A stretch of 64,000 bases of DNA from NCBI RefSeq assembly GCF_008710285.1, contig NZ_VYQF01000009.1:1-64000 (forward strand), written 5' to 3'. The notes beneath the pieces were generated by a model. That model was not told the origin of the DNA and did no database searches. It worked only from the letters and a program-made list of their open reading frames with translations. Positions 9,097-18,480 of the stretch are shown here, piece by piece (position 1 is the stretch's first letter; each line of letters starts with the position of its first letter). The position numbers were made by a program, and so were the translations under genes. Source of the stretch: Ginsengibacter hankyongi (lineage in GTDB: Bacteria; Bacteroidota; Bacteroidia; Chitinophagales; Chitinophagaceae).

Positions 9097-11355
9097 TCAT
9101 TTACTATATTTCACTATAAAACTCAAATACTTCTGATACATTCTTTTGGAAACTTCAATCGGGTCACCCTGGGGCTTTGTAGGAAATATATTTTTTTGAG
9201 ATGACCAGTTCTTTTCCCATTGGCAGGAAGAGTCCAGGAATGGGGCACGGTCCCAATTTTCATTTTTCTTCAAAGCAGTTTCTACTTCATCAAAAAATTT
9301 ATTCCACTGCACCAGATGATAGCTGGTAAACATGCCTGCCCATTGTTTATAGGCATAATTGTTCAGATCATCAAACTGACCCTCCGTACATTTCTCTCCC
9401 CAAAGCGTTATTATATTCCGGGCATTCCACTCATACAAATCTTTTTCACTTCGAGTATCTCCCCATTTTTTTGCTGTTGATATCCATCTACCCAGCAGGT
9501 ATTCCTTCCTGGTTGATAACAGTACATCAAAATCTTTTATTAGTTCGATAAATTGGGCTTTGATCTTTAAAAATCTATCCAGATCCCTCCTATCATAAGC
9601 ATCCTTTAATTGCAAAATCCAATAGTAACCTAAAGGACTCAGATATTGCCTTGTAAGATTGACAACGTCAAACTGGTAGGTGTCCAGATTTTTAAATTGA
9701 TTAGAACATTTTAATAAATTATCTAAAGCTTCACCTAAAATCTTATTATCATAATCCGGTATCGGACTGGTACGATAAGCCAATTTAGAATTATAAAAAC
9801 CGGGACGTTCACATAAAAATGTACCAGTTTGTTTATTAGAATTATAAACCGTTTCAAGCATACCTTGCCAGGCTTTCCTGGCAAATTCATTTTTCTTTCC
9901 ATACCTGTCTGCAACATAGTTACCTATCCATTGTTTTACATCAGGCACATCTTTTTCCCATACCATGTTCATTACAAATTCCTGTACTACCGGGTCATTT
10001 CCAAAGTACTCCATAGCCATACCGATACCTGAAAAATTTCCCTTATCGGGGCTGCTCAAAACATCCTTCAGATTTGTTGCCATATCCTGAAGTCTCCCGC
10101 TCATGCTGGTTCTGCCTCCAAAGTTTTGAAGTACATTCCAAATCCAGGGTTTTCCGTAAAAAGCCGATTGCTTCTTCCAAACCGGATGCACTTCTCCCCA
10201 TAAATCCAGGATGATCATCTTATCGTTGGGCACTGCACCCAATAGCGCTTTCACCTGCGGTTCTCTCCAGAAATTATCAATGCTGTAATATAAAAACCAT
10301 GCTTGCATTACCCATACAGCTTTAGGATCGGCAGTTGCCATTGACTTATAAACTGACCGGCTCATATTCGATAAAAAACCAGGATCATTACTGTCTGGGT
10401 TTACTTCGTTAAAACAGTCAGCAGAGTAATAATGATCCGTTCCATACATTTCAGTTTGTTTTTGAATAAACAATTTTCCAATTCGCTGAAACAACGTATC
10501 AGAAGGATCTAAAAAATAAGTTCCTCCAAAGCCAGCAGACCAGTTACCGGTCTGATGAAGTTTAGCATTGGGATAAATTTCCTTTATCGATTCAGGTACG
10601 TGTCCGGTAAATGCCTGCAAAATCGGGGTCATGCCTAAATCACGTTCTCTCTTAAGTATTTTTTGTTCCAGCACTTTATGCTTTTCTATCCATGATTTTG
10701 GCAGCGGGCCACCCAGGCCATCAATATTTCCCATCCATGACCAGGGCAAATAAGCTGGCCCCACGAGAAAATTATCAATCTGCTTTTGGCTTAATCCTAA
10801 TGCTTTATATACTTCCGTCCAAACAGCTTCCTGGCCGGTAATAGCCAATGGAAAATTGATTCCATTCATAGCCATCCAATCTATCTGTCGCTCCCAGTCT
10901 TTCCAGTCCCACCACGCCATCGTATAACTGAATGTGCAAACATTGAAGAAATATCTCTTGTTAAACTTCGTGTACATCACTTCGGGAGATAATGGTTGCG
11001 TCAATATTGCCGGAAGAGCAATATGCTGGTCAATAACTGTAAATTGAGAATTGCAATATTTTTTTAAATACCAATTGAGTCCTGAAGCCAAAGAAACTCC
11101 ATTGTTTCCTTTGATCAGGATTTTTTTCCCGATTTTTGAAATCTCAAAAAAATCTTTGCCGTTGGCTTTTTTTTCTAGCTGAAAAACAAAATCATTTGAT
11201 CTATTTTCCAATACTCTTTTTGCCAGGCTGTAAACATTGCTGAGTTCGGTATCATTTTTATCTGGCTGTTTCTTCGCTCTATCGCCCGCGTTACTCTTAC
11301 AAAATGCAAATAATAATACAATCAGAATAACGGAATTTTTTATAATGTATCTCAT
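9097..11355 (-). CDS. GH89 alpha-N-acetylglucosaminidase (NAGLU-like)
   Basis: A 752-residue exported enzyme (signal peptide MRYIIKNSVILIVLLFAF). It shows the whole GH89 pattern: NAGLU N-terminal domain about 40-130, TIM barrel about 130-470, and helical C-terminal domain about 480-750. Diagnostic segments are WWDWKDWERQIDWMAMNG, GPAYLPWSWMGNIDG and SADCFNEVNP. The acid/base is expected at E317 (in FNEVNP) and the nucleophile at E449 (in GIGMAMEYFGNDP). These correspond by motif, and nearly by number, to E316 and E446 of human NAGLU. The family removes terminal alpha-GlcNAc from heparan sulfate or from gastric-mucin-type O-glycans. The gene starts 5 nt after the GH27 stop, so the two are probably co-translated and act on the same glycan. 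Confidence 0.93.
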   Translation of the reverse strand: MRYIIKNSVILIVLLFAFCKSNAGDRAKKQPDKNDTELSNVYSLAKRVLENRSNDFVFQLEKKANGKDFFEISKIGKKILIKGNNGVSLASGLNWYLKKYCNSQFTVIDQHIALPAILTQPLSPEVMYTKFNKRYFFNVCTFSYTMAWWDWKDWERQIDWMAMNGINFPLAITGQEAVWTEVYKALGLSQKQIDNFLVGPAYLPWSWMGNIDGLGGPLPKSWIEKHKVLEQKILKRERDLGMTPILQAFTGHVPESIKEIYPNAKLHQTGNWSAGFGGTYFLDPSDTLFQRIGKLFIQKQTEMYGTDHYYSADCFNEVNPDSNDPGFLSNMSRSVYKSMATADPKAVWVMQAWFLYYSIDNFWREPQVKALLGAVPNDKMIILDLWGEVHPVWKKQSAFYGKPWIWNVLQNFGGRTSMSGRLQDMATNLKDVLSSPDKGNFSGIGMAMEYFGNDPVVQEFVMNMVWEKDVPDVKQWIGNYVADRYGKKNEFARKAWQGMLETVYNSNKQTGTFLCERPGFYNSKLAYRTSPIPDYDNKILGEALDNLLKCSNQFKNLDTYQFDVVNLTRQYLSPLGYYWILQLKDAYDRRDLDRFLKIKAQFIELIKDFDVLLSTRKEYLLGRWISTAKKWGDTRSEKDLYEWNARNIITLWGEKCTEGQFDDLNNYAYKQWAGMFTSYHLVQWNKFFDEVETALKKNENWDRAPFLDSSCQWEKNWSSQKNIFPTKPQGDPIEVSKRMYQKYLSFIVKYSK

Positions 11356-11360
11356 ACTTT

Positions 11361-13049
11361 TTAATTAGCATTATTTTTCTTAGCAATAACTTTTACATCT
11401 GCCCAGTCAGCCGGCACTTCTTTTCCATTTATTTCAAGAAGAATATATTTAACTCCTTCCACATTAATATCTATGTGAACGGATGAATCTTTCCCAATTT
11501 TACCGCTATCAAAGAGAACCTGCCCGCCAAAATAATCTCCATTATAGACTTTGAATTGAGCTGTTGCATCGCCCTTATATTCGTCATCAATTCCAACCAC
11601 TGCTTGAAAGCGGTGGGCTTTCCCATTGAGCCTATACATAATTTTTGAATTGGTTTGGCAGCCTAATCCCTTCTTGTATCGGACCCCTGCAACTGAAATT
11701 TCTTTGCCTTTATAATTTTTATTTTTTACTGGAGCTCCTCCCTGTTTCATTAAATAATAAATATCACTCAACCAGGTAGTGCCCACATTTGTTACCGTAT
11801 ATTTTTCAACTGGAACAGGTTTCGGGCCTGCAATCATTTTGCCTCCGGGAGTGCCTACTTTTATTAACAGGTGGCCATATTGTGCAAGATCTTTAGCTAC
11901 AAAAAAATTGTTGAAATATCCAAGATCCTTTTGTTTCCATAAATCCCTTACTCTCTGATTTCCCTGCAATCCGATTTGATCCCAATTCACTTTTATATCA
12001 GCATTTTCTTTAGCGGTATTTAATAATAAAACAGCGGTGGTGCCATCAGAAAGAGGCTTATTGTATACCTGCTGTTTGCCATTATCAAATACTTTATAAC
12101 CCTGAAATCCTCTTGGATCCTGGTCAACGGCAATTACTTCTTTTGCTGTTAGAATGTTTTTAAGCGAATCAGGCATTTTTCGCAAATCAGTGCCAGACAT
12201 GAGCGGCGCAGCCAATATGCACCAAAGGCTAAAATGCAGTTGGTCCTGGATTACAGATTTTAGATTGCCAACTTCGAGCATATCGGGATCGTTCCAATGG
12301 CCCGGGCCTGCAAATTGCCATAAGCCATTAAAAGCTGAATCAATAACTCCGCTTCCTCCGGATGTGTTAGCGCAATATAAAATAGAGCCCATATTGGGAC
12401 TGATATCGTAAGAGGTACGCCAGAGATGCGCATAATCTTTGGCACCCCAGGCCCATGATCCATTGCCAAAATCTGATATACTCAGCACCATGGGCCTGCC
12501 GGATTTTTTTATGGCAGCACTATATATGCTAAGATCAACATCACTGGGTCTTTTGTTTCTTTCTGCATAGCAGCCGTCAAGTTTCACATAGTCTACTCCC
12601 CAGGAAGCAAAAGTTTTCATATCCTCTTCTTCATGATTGTAGCTTCCTGGCAATTTCTGGCAAGTGAGATACCCTCTGCATTCGTAAATTCCAAATTTTA
12701 ATCCTTTGCTGTGAATATAATCCCCAAGCGATTTCATTCCCGAAGGAAATTTTTCGGGGTCACCATACAATGTTCCCTCTTTATTACGCTCGCTTGCCAT
12801 CCAGCCATCATCTAATACCAGGTATTGGTATCCGGCATCCCGCATTCCCGTACTTACCATTGCATCTGCAATTTCCTTAATCTTTGTTTCATTAATATCA
12901 GCCTGAAATATATTCCAACTATTCCAACCCATTGGAGGAGTAAGCGCTAGTCCATCATCTTTTACGATCTTTCCAGACGAACAGACGCAAAGTAAAAAAC
13001 AGCAAAAGATTACCAAGTGCCCTGTAGAAAATGATTTTACTTTTTTCAA
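11361..13049 (-). CDS. GH27 alpha-galactosidase/alpha-N-acetylgalactosaminidase-type enzyme with C-terminal NPCBM
   Basis: A 562-residue secreted enzyme read from a TTG codon at 13049; no in-frame ATG precedes it before a stop. The GH27 barrel (about 33-300) has PPMGWNSWN, LDDGW, the nucleophile region VDYVKLDGC (D158), the probable acid/base in RTSYDIS (D215), and GHWNDPDML. A beta-sandwich follows, then an NPCBM domain at about 415-555 for galactose-type binding. The recognition loop that is usually CEWP or CEWG reads SISDFGNG here, so the enzyme may not be a classic alpha-galactosidase; alpha-GalNAc or beta-L-arabinopyranose are alternatives. It is joined to GH89 by a 5-nt gap. A 7-bp tandem repeat abuts the start codon. 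Confidence 0.9.
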   Translation of the reverse strand: MKKVKSFSTGHLVIFCCFLLCVCSSGKIVKDDGLALTPPMGWNSWNIFQADINETKIKEIADAMVSTGMRDAGYQYLVLDDGWMASERNKEGTLYGDPEKFPSGMKSLGDYIHSKGLKFGIYECRGYLTCQKLPGSYNHEEEDMKTFASWGVDYVKLDGCYAERNKRPSDVDLSIYSAAIKKSGRPMVLSISDFGNGSWAWGAKDYAHLWRTSYDISPNMGSILYCANTSGGSGVIDSAFNGLWQFAGPGHWNDPDMLEVGNLKSVIQDQLHFSLWCILAAPLMSGTDLRKMPDSLKNILTAKEVIAVDQDPRGFQGYKVFDNGKQQVYNKPLSDGTTAVLLLNTAKENADIKVNWDQIGLQGNQRVRDLWKQKDLGYFNNFFVAKDLAQYGHLLIKVGTPGGKMIAGPKPVPVEKYTVTNVGTTWLSDIYYLMKQGGAPVKNKNYKGKEISVAGVRYKKGLGCQTNSKIMYRLNGKAHRFQAVVGIDDEYKGDATAQFKVYNGDYFGGQVLFDSGKIGKDSSVHIDINVEGVKYILLEINGKEVPADWADVKVIAKKNNAN

Positions 13050-13075
13050 AATATTAAATATTAAATATTAAATAT
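13049..13075 (-). repeat. Tandem 7-bp repeat (AAATATT) abutting the GH27 start
   Basis: On the plus strand the unit AAATATT is present as three full copies and one six-base partial copy, reaching into the TTG start codon of the GH27 gene. The unit length is not a multiple of three. An ATG at 13084-13082 on the minus strand reads into the repeat and stops at a TAA inside it. Loss of two units would remove that stop and place this ATG in frame with GH27. Confidence 0.85.
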
Positions 13076-13167
13076 GAATCCCATTGTATCCTAAAATTCC
13101 GATTATGAATCAGTATTATTACTACAAAAAATTTAAAATTTTTAAGGTCATGAAAACCCGTTTAATC

Positions 13168-16100
13168 CTAAAAATCCAGATCAACTGACGAAATCCACTT
13201 CTTCCTCAAATACTCCTCGATTCCTTTTCTTTCACTTTCAGATAATAACCGGTTAAGGAGTAGTATTTCAGCCAGGGAGCCTTCCCAATAGCCCTCCGTT
13301 TTCATAATACTATCAGTTGCTTTTGATCCAAGTTCCACGATAAGTATACAATAGTCCATTGGGTTTGGAGTAAGGAAAGGATCCACCCTTTTACCATTCA
13401 AATAAGTTTTCCCTTCCTTTGTTTTTTCATCTGCTACTTGGGGATCGAAAAGTCTCTCCCTGGTGTCGCTACTTTTTCCAATGTATTTGCTCAGTCCTAT
13501 GAAAGGGCTTTTCCCCGGGTAAGACATATCGCTCTCTTTATATACCATAATAATAGTTCGAAAACCCGTTGCTTCTTTACCGAGGCTTTGAACCCATACA
13601 TCATCAAATCCGCATACCCCCTTTCCATTTAATTCATTGGGCTTGTAATTAACTAAAAGTTGCCCCAGTTCCGGACTGATTTTATCTTTCCAATTTATGG
13701 GGCCACGTCCGGGAGTTGGACTATTCTTTTTTGCATTTGCATCAACATCATTTGCATCAAGCCAAAGAACTATGTCTTTTTTGCCTAATGATAACGGATT
13801 AATTTCCCTAAAACCATCCCCAGTATTACTCTTACCTATTGCAATACCAATTCTATTACTGCTTTCGGCATTAGTTTGATTATTTTTTTCAGCAATGAAA
13901 TAGTTACCGGGTCCGACAGGAGAAAATTCGTTGCCGATAACTAATGGTTCCTCAAATTTTTCCTGGTAAAACAAAGGCGCATCATTTTGATACCATTCAT
14001 AGGTAAATCCCGGTAAGGGATCTTTAATCGCAATTGATTTCTTTCCAACCTTTACTAATTCAGGTTTAGTAATTGTAAACGAATCCGCCTCATTTACAAA
14101 TATCGATTTAACGATTGCATTACCTTTACTGTCTTTTATCAGAACTTTATAATGACCCGGTCTAAGGTTATTTCTTTCTTTGCCTATAACTGCTAAATCG
14201 TTGAAACTGGCGGGTACTCTCAAATAATCAATATTTGGCCCGGATTGTCCGCAAGATGATAGGGTTACCCAGTTGGCTCCCTGTTTTAAATTTGCTTTGA
14301 GCGATACTTCATCCCAGCCTGTATTCAAGGGCCTCGTTGAATTAATATTAATTGGAAATCTTCGACCTCCGTTAACAGACATATTAACTTGACTATTTTC
14401 AAAGCCGGTACTTCCATAAATAATATCAATAGGATAAACTCCCTCTTTGGCTACATCGATCTTCCAGGATATGAATCCTTCGTTGCCATTAAAACTGACA
14501 TAGGTATTATTGCTTGCCCCAAAATAATTCTTAGTGATATGCCCCGGTATAGCGAGAGAAGCATTTTCAGCTTCATAAATTATATTATCTGTGTAATCAC
14601 ATTTTTCATCAGCCCACACAAAACTATATGGTTCCGTCCCACCTTTGACTTGTAATTCAATTTTGCCGTTATCACAGTTTTTATCAGAAGCAGTAGTATT
14701 CTCGTTCACCTTGAGAATACCTGAGGTATTTTTTATTCCCTGTGATTTCTCTTTGAAACTTTGAATTCCCATATGATTCCCATAAACTGAATAAGAACAC
14801 TCCTTCATTCTAAATTCACTGTCGGTAACTAACAAATTGTATATTCCCGGGATGGCATTATTTAAATTACCCATTGTATCACCGGTTGACCATTTATAGC
14901 TATAAGGCGGTTTGCCTCCTGATACGACTGATCTCAACTCTGATTTACCTGTTGACTTACCAACTCTATTGAAGAACTCAATTTTAACTTCAAGGTCATG
15001 AGAAGGTGAAACTGGTTTCAAATTATGAATATTCCACCTTATTTCCCTTTTTGGATATTGGGCATACGGCGGATCAGGACGAATTAAAGAAGTCTCATCT
15101 GTAAGAGTGCAGATTAATTCATAATCGGAAATACTTCCAAATTTTATATTAACTGAATCTGTACCTATCGCAATTATTTTACCATTAAGACTCCACCTTA
15201 CAACTTGTGTGTTCGGCTCTGGACTGATATGGTCAATGGCAAAATGATTAACGGTCTCTCCATTTATAGTAATCTCATTTTCGGAGGGATAAAAACTGTT
15301 AATAGGATTGACAAGACTGTAAACCCGCATTGCTAATCTCTGCTCACAGATCGGGCACATTTTCTCAGTATTATCAAATACCCCGGCTCCCATTATACAT
15401 CCCTGTGCCGTCGATCTAAAATAATTAGCTAGATGATATTGATTTCCTTCAAAGGCACCAACTTTATCCATATATTCTTCTGTATATGGGGTTGGAAGAG
15501 GCGTACTCGTGTCAATCCATTTTCTCCATTTTATTTTGTCCCGCCTATATTCTATTGTAGAATTATAAGTTGGAAATTGAGAAGTACCCGATTGGGGTCC
15601 TGAATATTCATCACCAAGGCTCCCACATGTATGTGATATTTCATGTAGCATCTTTCCTATCCCATTGCCAGCAATTACCGCATCGCCGATCCTATCTTCA
15701 AGATTTCTTCCAGCACCTCCTCCACCATTTCGAACGTTCGGCATGGCCAGTATAGTAACCCAACCAGTATTCTCGTCCTTCCACGGCAAAAACAACCTGT
15801 TTCTTAAACTATCAGCCACACTTATATCAACTCCCTTATCCCATTCTGGGATATCCGGCCACCACAACGCGTAAACATTAAAAAATTGCCTGTAATTAGC
15901 ATAGGCTGTTTGTGCTTTTGAATTACCGGGGGTTAATGCAGCTATTAATGATTCGTTGATATCATTTAAAAACACCTTTTTCATTTCCTGCGAGTTATAG
16001 GGATCTTTATCTTTCGATGTCCACCTATTCATAATAACAATATTGATCCTGTTATTCTTATCCCCATTGATCATTATAGGAATAAGTTCGACCTTTTTAA

Positions 16101-16428
16101 GAACCGAATCAATGTTAATACCCAGCTTATTTTCAGATGGTGCACGATCTGACATTTTTGAGATCCTAACTTGAAAAGGACTATGGTAGTTAAGTAAACT
16201 TTCCTTAAAATCCACCCTCTTCATCACGGCCCCGAGGTTCATTCTATTAATCCTTATATTAACTCCCTTTTGCCTGTTTTCCTTATTTGTATCAGGCCTC
16301 AAAAAAGATGCAAATCCCATTTCATTTCGCGCCGCGAAAATATTTGGCGAAATTGCCAGTAAAAGCAAGATGCCATATAATGATGATAAAACTCTTAAAA
16401 ATTCGGATGTTATATTTCTCAAGTTCAT
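13168..16428 (-). CDS. M64-type zinc metallopeptidase with SprB, CBM6/35-like and LamG-like modules
   Basis: About 1086 residues from the ATG at 16428; the longer reading at 16443 would use TTG. A signal peptide ends near residue 32. The catalytic part contains HEISHTCGSLGDEY (H262, E263, H266, D273), matching the HExxHxxGxxxD zinc motif of IgA-peptidase family M64. A CPICEQRLAMR segment follows. Downstream are SprB-like repeats (about 505-545 and split halves at 585-612 and 752-780), a CBM6/35-like domain beginning IIYEAENAS (about 617-740) and a concanavalin/LamG-like C-terminal domain (about 885-1080). M64 enzymes include gut proteases acting on IgA or mucin-like glycoproteins. Carbohydrate-binding modules on a protease suggest a glycoprotein target. 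No type IX sorting domain is evident. Confidence 0.85.
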   Translation of the reverse strand: MNLRNITSEFLRVLSSLYGILLLLAISPNIFAARNEMGFASFLRPDTNKENRQKGVNIRINRMNLGAVMKRVDFKESLLNYHSPFQVRISKMSDRAPSENKLGINIDSVLKKVELIPIMINGDKNNRINIVIMNRWTSKDKDPYNSQEMKKVFLNDINESLIAALTPGNSKAQTAYANYRQFFNVYALWWPDIPEWDKGVDISVADSLRNRLFLPWKDENTGWVTILAMPNVRNGGGGAGRNLEDRIGDAVIAGNGIGKMLHEISHTCGSLGDEYSGPQSGTSQFPTYNSTIEYRRDKIKWRKWIDTSTPLPTPYTEEYMDKVGAFEGNQYHLANYFRSTAQGCIMGAGVFDNTEKMCPICEQRLAMRVYSLVNPINSFYPSENEITINGETVNHFAIDHISPEPNTQVVRWSLNGKIIAIGTDSVNIKFGSISDYELICTLTDETSLIRPDPPYAQYPKREIRWNIHNLKPVSPSHDLEVKIEFFNRVGKSTGKSELRSVVSGGKPPYSYKWSTGDTMGNLNNAIPGIYNLLVTDSEFRMKECSYSVYGNHMGIQSFKEKSQGIKNTSGILKVNENTTASDKNCDNGKIELQVKGGTEPYSFVWADEKCDYTDNIIYEAENASLAIPGHITKNYFGASNNTYVSFNGNEGFISWKIDVAKEGVYPIDIIYGSTGFENSQVNMSVNGGRRFPININSTRPLNTGWDEVSLKANLKQGANWVTLSSCGQSGPNIDYLRVPASFNDLAVIGKERNNLRPGHYKVLIKDSKGNAIVKSIFVNEADSFTITKPELVKVGKKSIAIKDPLPGFTYEWYQNDAPLFYQEKFEEPLVIGNEFSPVGPGNYFIAEKNNQTNAESSNRIGIAIGKSNTGDGFREINPLSLGKKDIVLWLDANDVDANAKKNSPTPGRGPINWKDKISPELGQLLVNYKPNELNGKGVCGFDDVWVQSLGKEATGFRTIIMVYKESDMSYPGKSPFIGLSKYIGKSSDTRERLFDPQVADEKTKEGKTYLNGKRVDPFLTPNPMDYCILIVELGSKATDSIMKTEGYWEGSLAEILLLNRLLSESERKGIEEYLRKKWISSVDLDF

Positions 16429-16611
16429 TTTTTTTGCGTCCAATATTTTATCAATTTTTTATTTGATAAATGCAACCCTTTCTTCAAATAAGCTCATTGC
16501 TTAGAAACTCTACAATTTGGCGTACAAATTTTTCCTCTCTGCCATATGTAAGGATCATTAAGTAGTTTTAAAACAGATTTTTCGCATCTTTTTTCAAACT
16601 TAAATTCCCTT

Positions 16612-18111
16612 TCATTGTTTATTTTGTCTTCCCTCATCCCGCATCTCCTTCCACAATTTGGCCATAGTTCCTGATAAAGAATTTACAATCTCAGGCTTTT
16701 CTCCAGCCAAATCATCCTGTTGACCGGGATCATTTTTTAAATTATATAATTCATATTTCACCGGTCCATATTTAAAAAACCAGTCATTAAGTTTCATGGA
16801 ATCAGGCTTAGGTGGCAACCATCCTATTAATGCGTAATCGCCTGATCTGATTTCCATCTCCGGTAACCGGAAATAGGTATCTTCCCAGTTGGGATAAAAC
16901 CAGACGGCCGGTTCCGTTCTTTTTGTTTTCTTATTAAGAAAGGCATTGAAGTTTGCTGTTCCGTCATAATGAACCCCCTCAGGCAAGGGGATGTTTATTA
17001 ATTTACATATCGTGGGAAACAAATCAGTGCCATCAAACAATTTATCGCTGTAAGATCCTTTTGCTATCGCTCCGGGGAATCTGGCTATTCCCGGAACACG
17101 GTGGCCACCCTCGTAAACATATCTTTTCATTCCCCTGTATATGCCGGGGGTACCGAAGCATTTATCCCGTATGGGATCATCCCATTTGCCCCTGGATTCG
17201 TCAAAAGAAACCGGATCTTCGGGGCCATTATCACTGGTAAAAAAAACTAAAGTATTGCCTTTCAAACCAAGTTGATCAATTGTTTTCATTAATCTGCCAA
17301 AAGCATTATCGAGCTGGGTAACTGTTCCATAATATTCTTTCTTATTCCGGGAAATATTTCTTTTTGTTCTTTCGACATGACCGTAATTAATTGTTTTTTC
17401 CAGCGAATCGACGGTGGAATTATCATACATATCACTGTATTCCTTTGGCGGAGAGATAGGTGTATGAGGTTCATGGGAAGCTATATACAGGAAAAAGGGT
17501 TTGTTTTTATCCCTCTTTTCCGTCAGCCACTTATCTGCCTCATCCACAATAACATCGCAATACCAGCCTTTAACCTGCCCGACAGGAACTCCATTCTTTA
17601 TAAAATCCTTTGTATTGGCAGGCCCGTCAAAGGCATTGTGAGAAGTTCCCATCCAGTAATCGAATCCCTGTTCAGAAGGTCCCGGTTGATTCACTTTATT
17701 CTTCTCAAGTATAGACACGTGCCACTTTCCAAAAAAACAGGTTTGGTACCCTTTTTTCTTTAGCATTTCAGGAATGGTAATTTCCTTTGATTTCATAAAT
17801 GATTTAGCATTGGCAAGATAATAGAAGCCGAGCCGGTAAGGGTTTCTGCCTGTGAGCAAAGCAGCCCTGGCTGGAGAGCAAATAGGTGCCCCGGAATGGC
17901 AGTCCGTAAGGAGTACGCCTTCCTTAGCCAATTGATCAATATTAGGTGTTTTAATGATAGGATTTCCGTAACAGGCCAAATCCCCATAACCAAGATCATC
18001 TGCAAGAAAAATGATAATATTAGGCTGCCTGTTAACTGCTTTTTTTTGGGAAATACATCTACCAGATATCACAATCAATATTAAAAAAATGATGCCATAT
18101 CTAAATTCCAA
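16612..18111 (-). CDS. S1-family secreted sulfatase (CSPAR formylglycine motif)
   Basis: A 499-residue arylsulfatase-like enzyme with signal peptide. The reading frame opens at TTG (18111), and an in-frame stop lies just upstream with no ATG between, so TTG is the likely start. Metal-binding DD is at 38-39 (FLADDLGYGD). The formylglycine site is C78-S-P-A-R82, a canonical CxPxR, followed by the LLTGR signature. FGKWHVS and FFTSDNGPE supply further active-site residues. The cysteine form needs a formylglycine-generating or anaerobic maturase encoded elsewhere. It sits between the M64 peptidase and an M1 peptidase on the same strand. Sulfate-ester specificity cannot be assigned from the sequence alone. 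Confidence 0.92.
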   Translation of the reverse strand: MEFRYGIIFLILIVISGRCISQKKAVNRQPNIIIFLADDLGYGDLACYGNPIIKTPNIDQLAKEGVLLTDCHSGAPICSPARAALLTGRNPYRLGFYYLANAKSFMKSKEITIPEMLKKKGYQTCFFGKWHVSILEKNKVNQPGPSEQGFDYWMGTSHNAFDGPANTKDFIKNGVPVGQVKGWYCDVIVDEADKWLTEKRDKNKPFFLYIASHEPHTPISPPKEYSDMYDNSTVDSLEKTINYGHVERTKRNISRNKKEYYGTVTQLDNAFGRLMKTIDQLGLKGNTLVFFTSDNGPEDPVSFDESRGKWDDPIRDKCFGTPGIYRGMKRYVYEGGHRVPGIARFPGAIAKGSYSDKLFDGTDLFPTICKLINIPLPEGVHYDGTANFNAFLNKKTKRTEPAVWFYPNWEDTYFRLPEMEIRSGDYALIGWLPPKPDSMKLNDWFFKYGPVKYELYNLKNDPGQQDDLAGEKPEIVNSLSGTMAKLWKEMRDEGRQNKQ

Positions 18112-18480
18112 GTTTATAATATTTTAAAAGTAAAATTATATGTTGCCTTAAGCCCTTGTTTGTCACAAATGCCTGATTCAAAAACTGCAAACTAAGAACT
18201 TGTAACTTCGTTAAATGTGTTCTGTTTAAAAGGAAAAATCTCACTAATATTCTAAAGAATGTTCTGCATATTTCTATGAGAGCATCTGATTCCCGAAATT
18301 AAATTTCTTATAACAAATTAATAAACTTTAAATACCCTGCTATTTACGATTATTATCCTTACATGGTAAATAACTCCAATATCATTTAAAAGTAATAATA
18401 AATCGATCTTTGAAAAGTAAAGTGATCTAAATAAATTAAGTTCTTGTTTGTGCTAAAAATATCTTCAAGAATGGATCATA
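18112..18480. other. Intergenic gap, no feature recognised
   Basis: A 369-bp AT-rich stretch between the M1 peptidase and the sulfatase, both on the minus strand. It should hold the sulfatase promoter. I saw no hairpin with a T-run and no convincing promoter box. Confidence 0.4.

Noticed and set aside
16429-16443. Earlier start for the M64 peptidase
   Set aside because: The codon is TTG, while an ATG five codons later gives a normal signal peptide.
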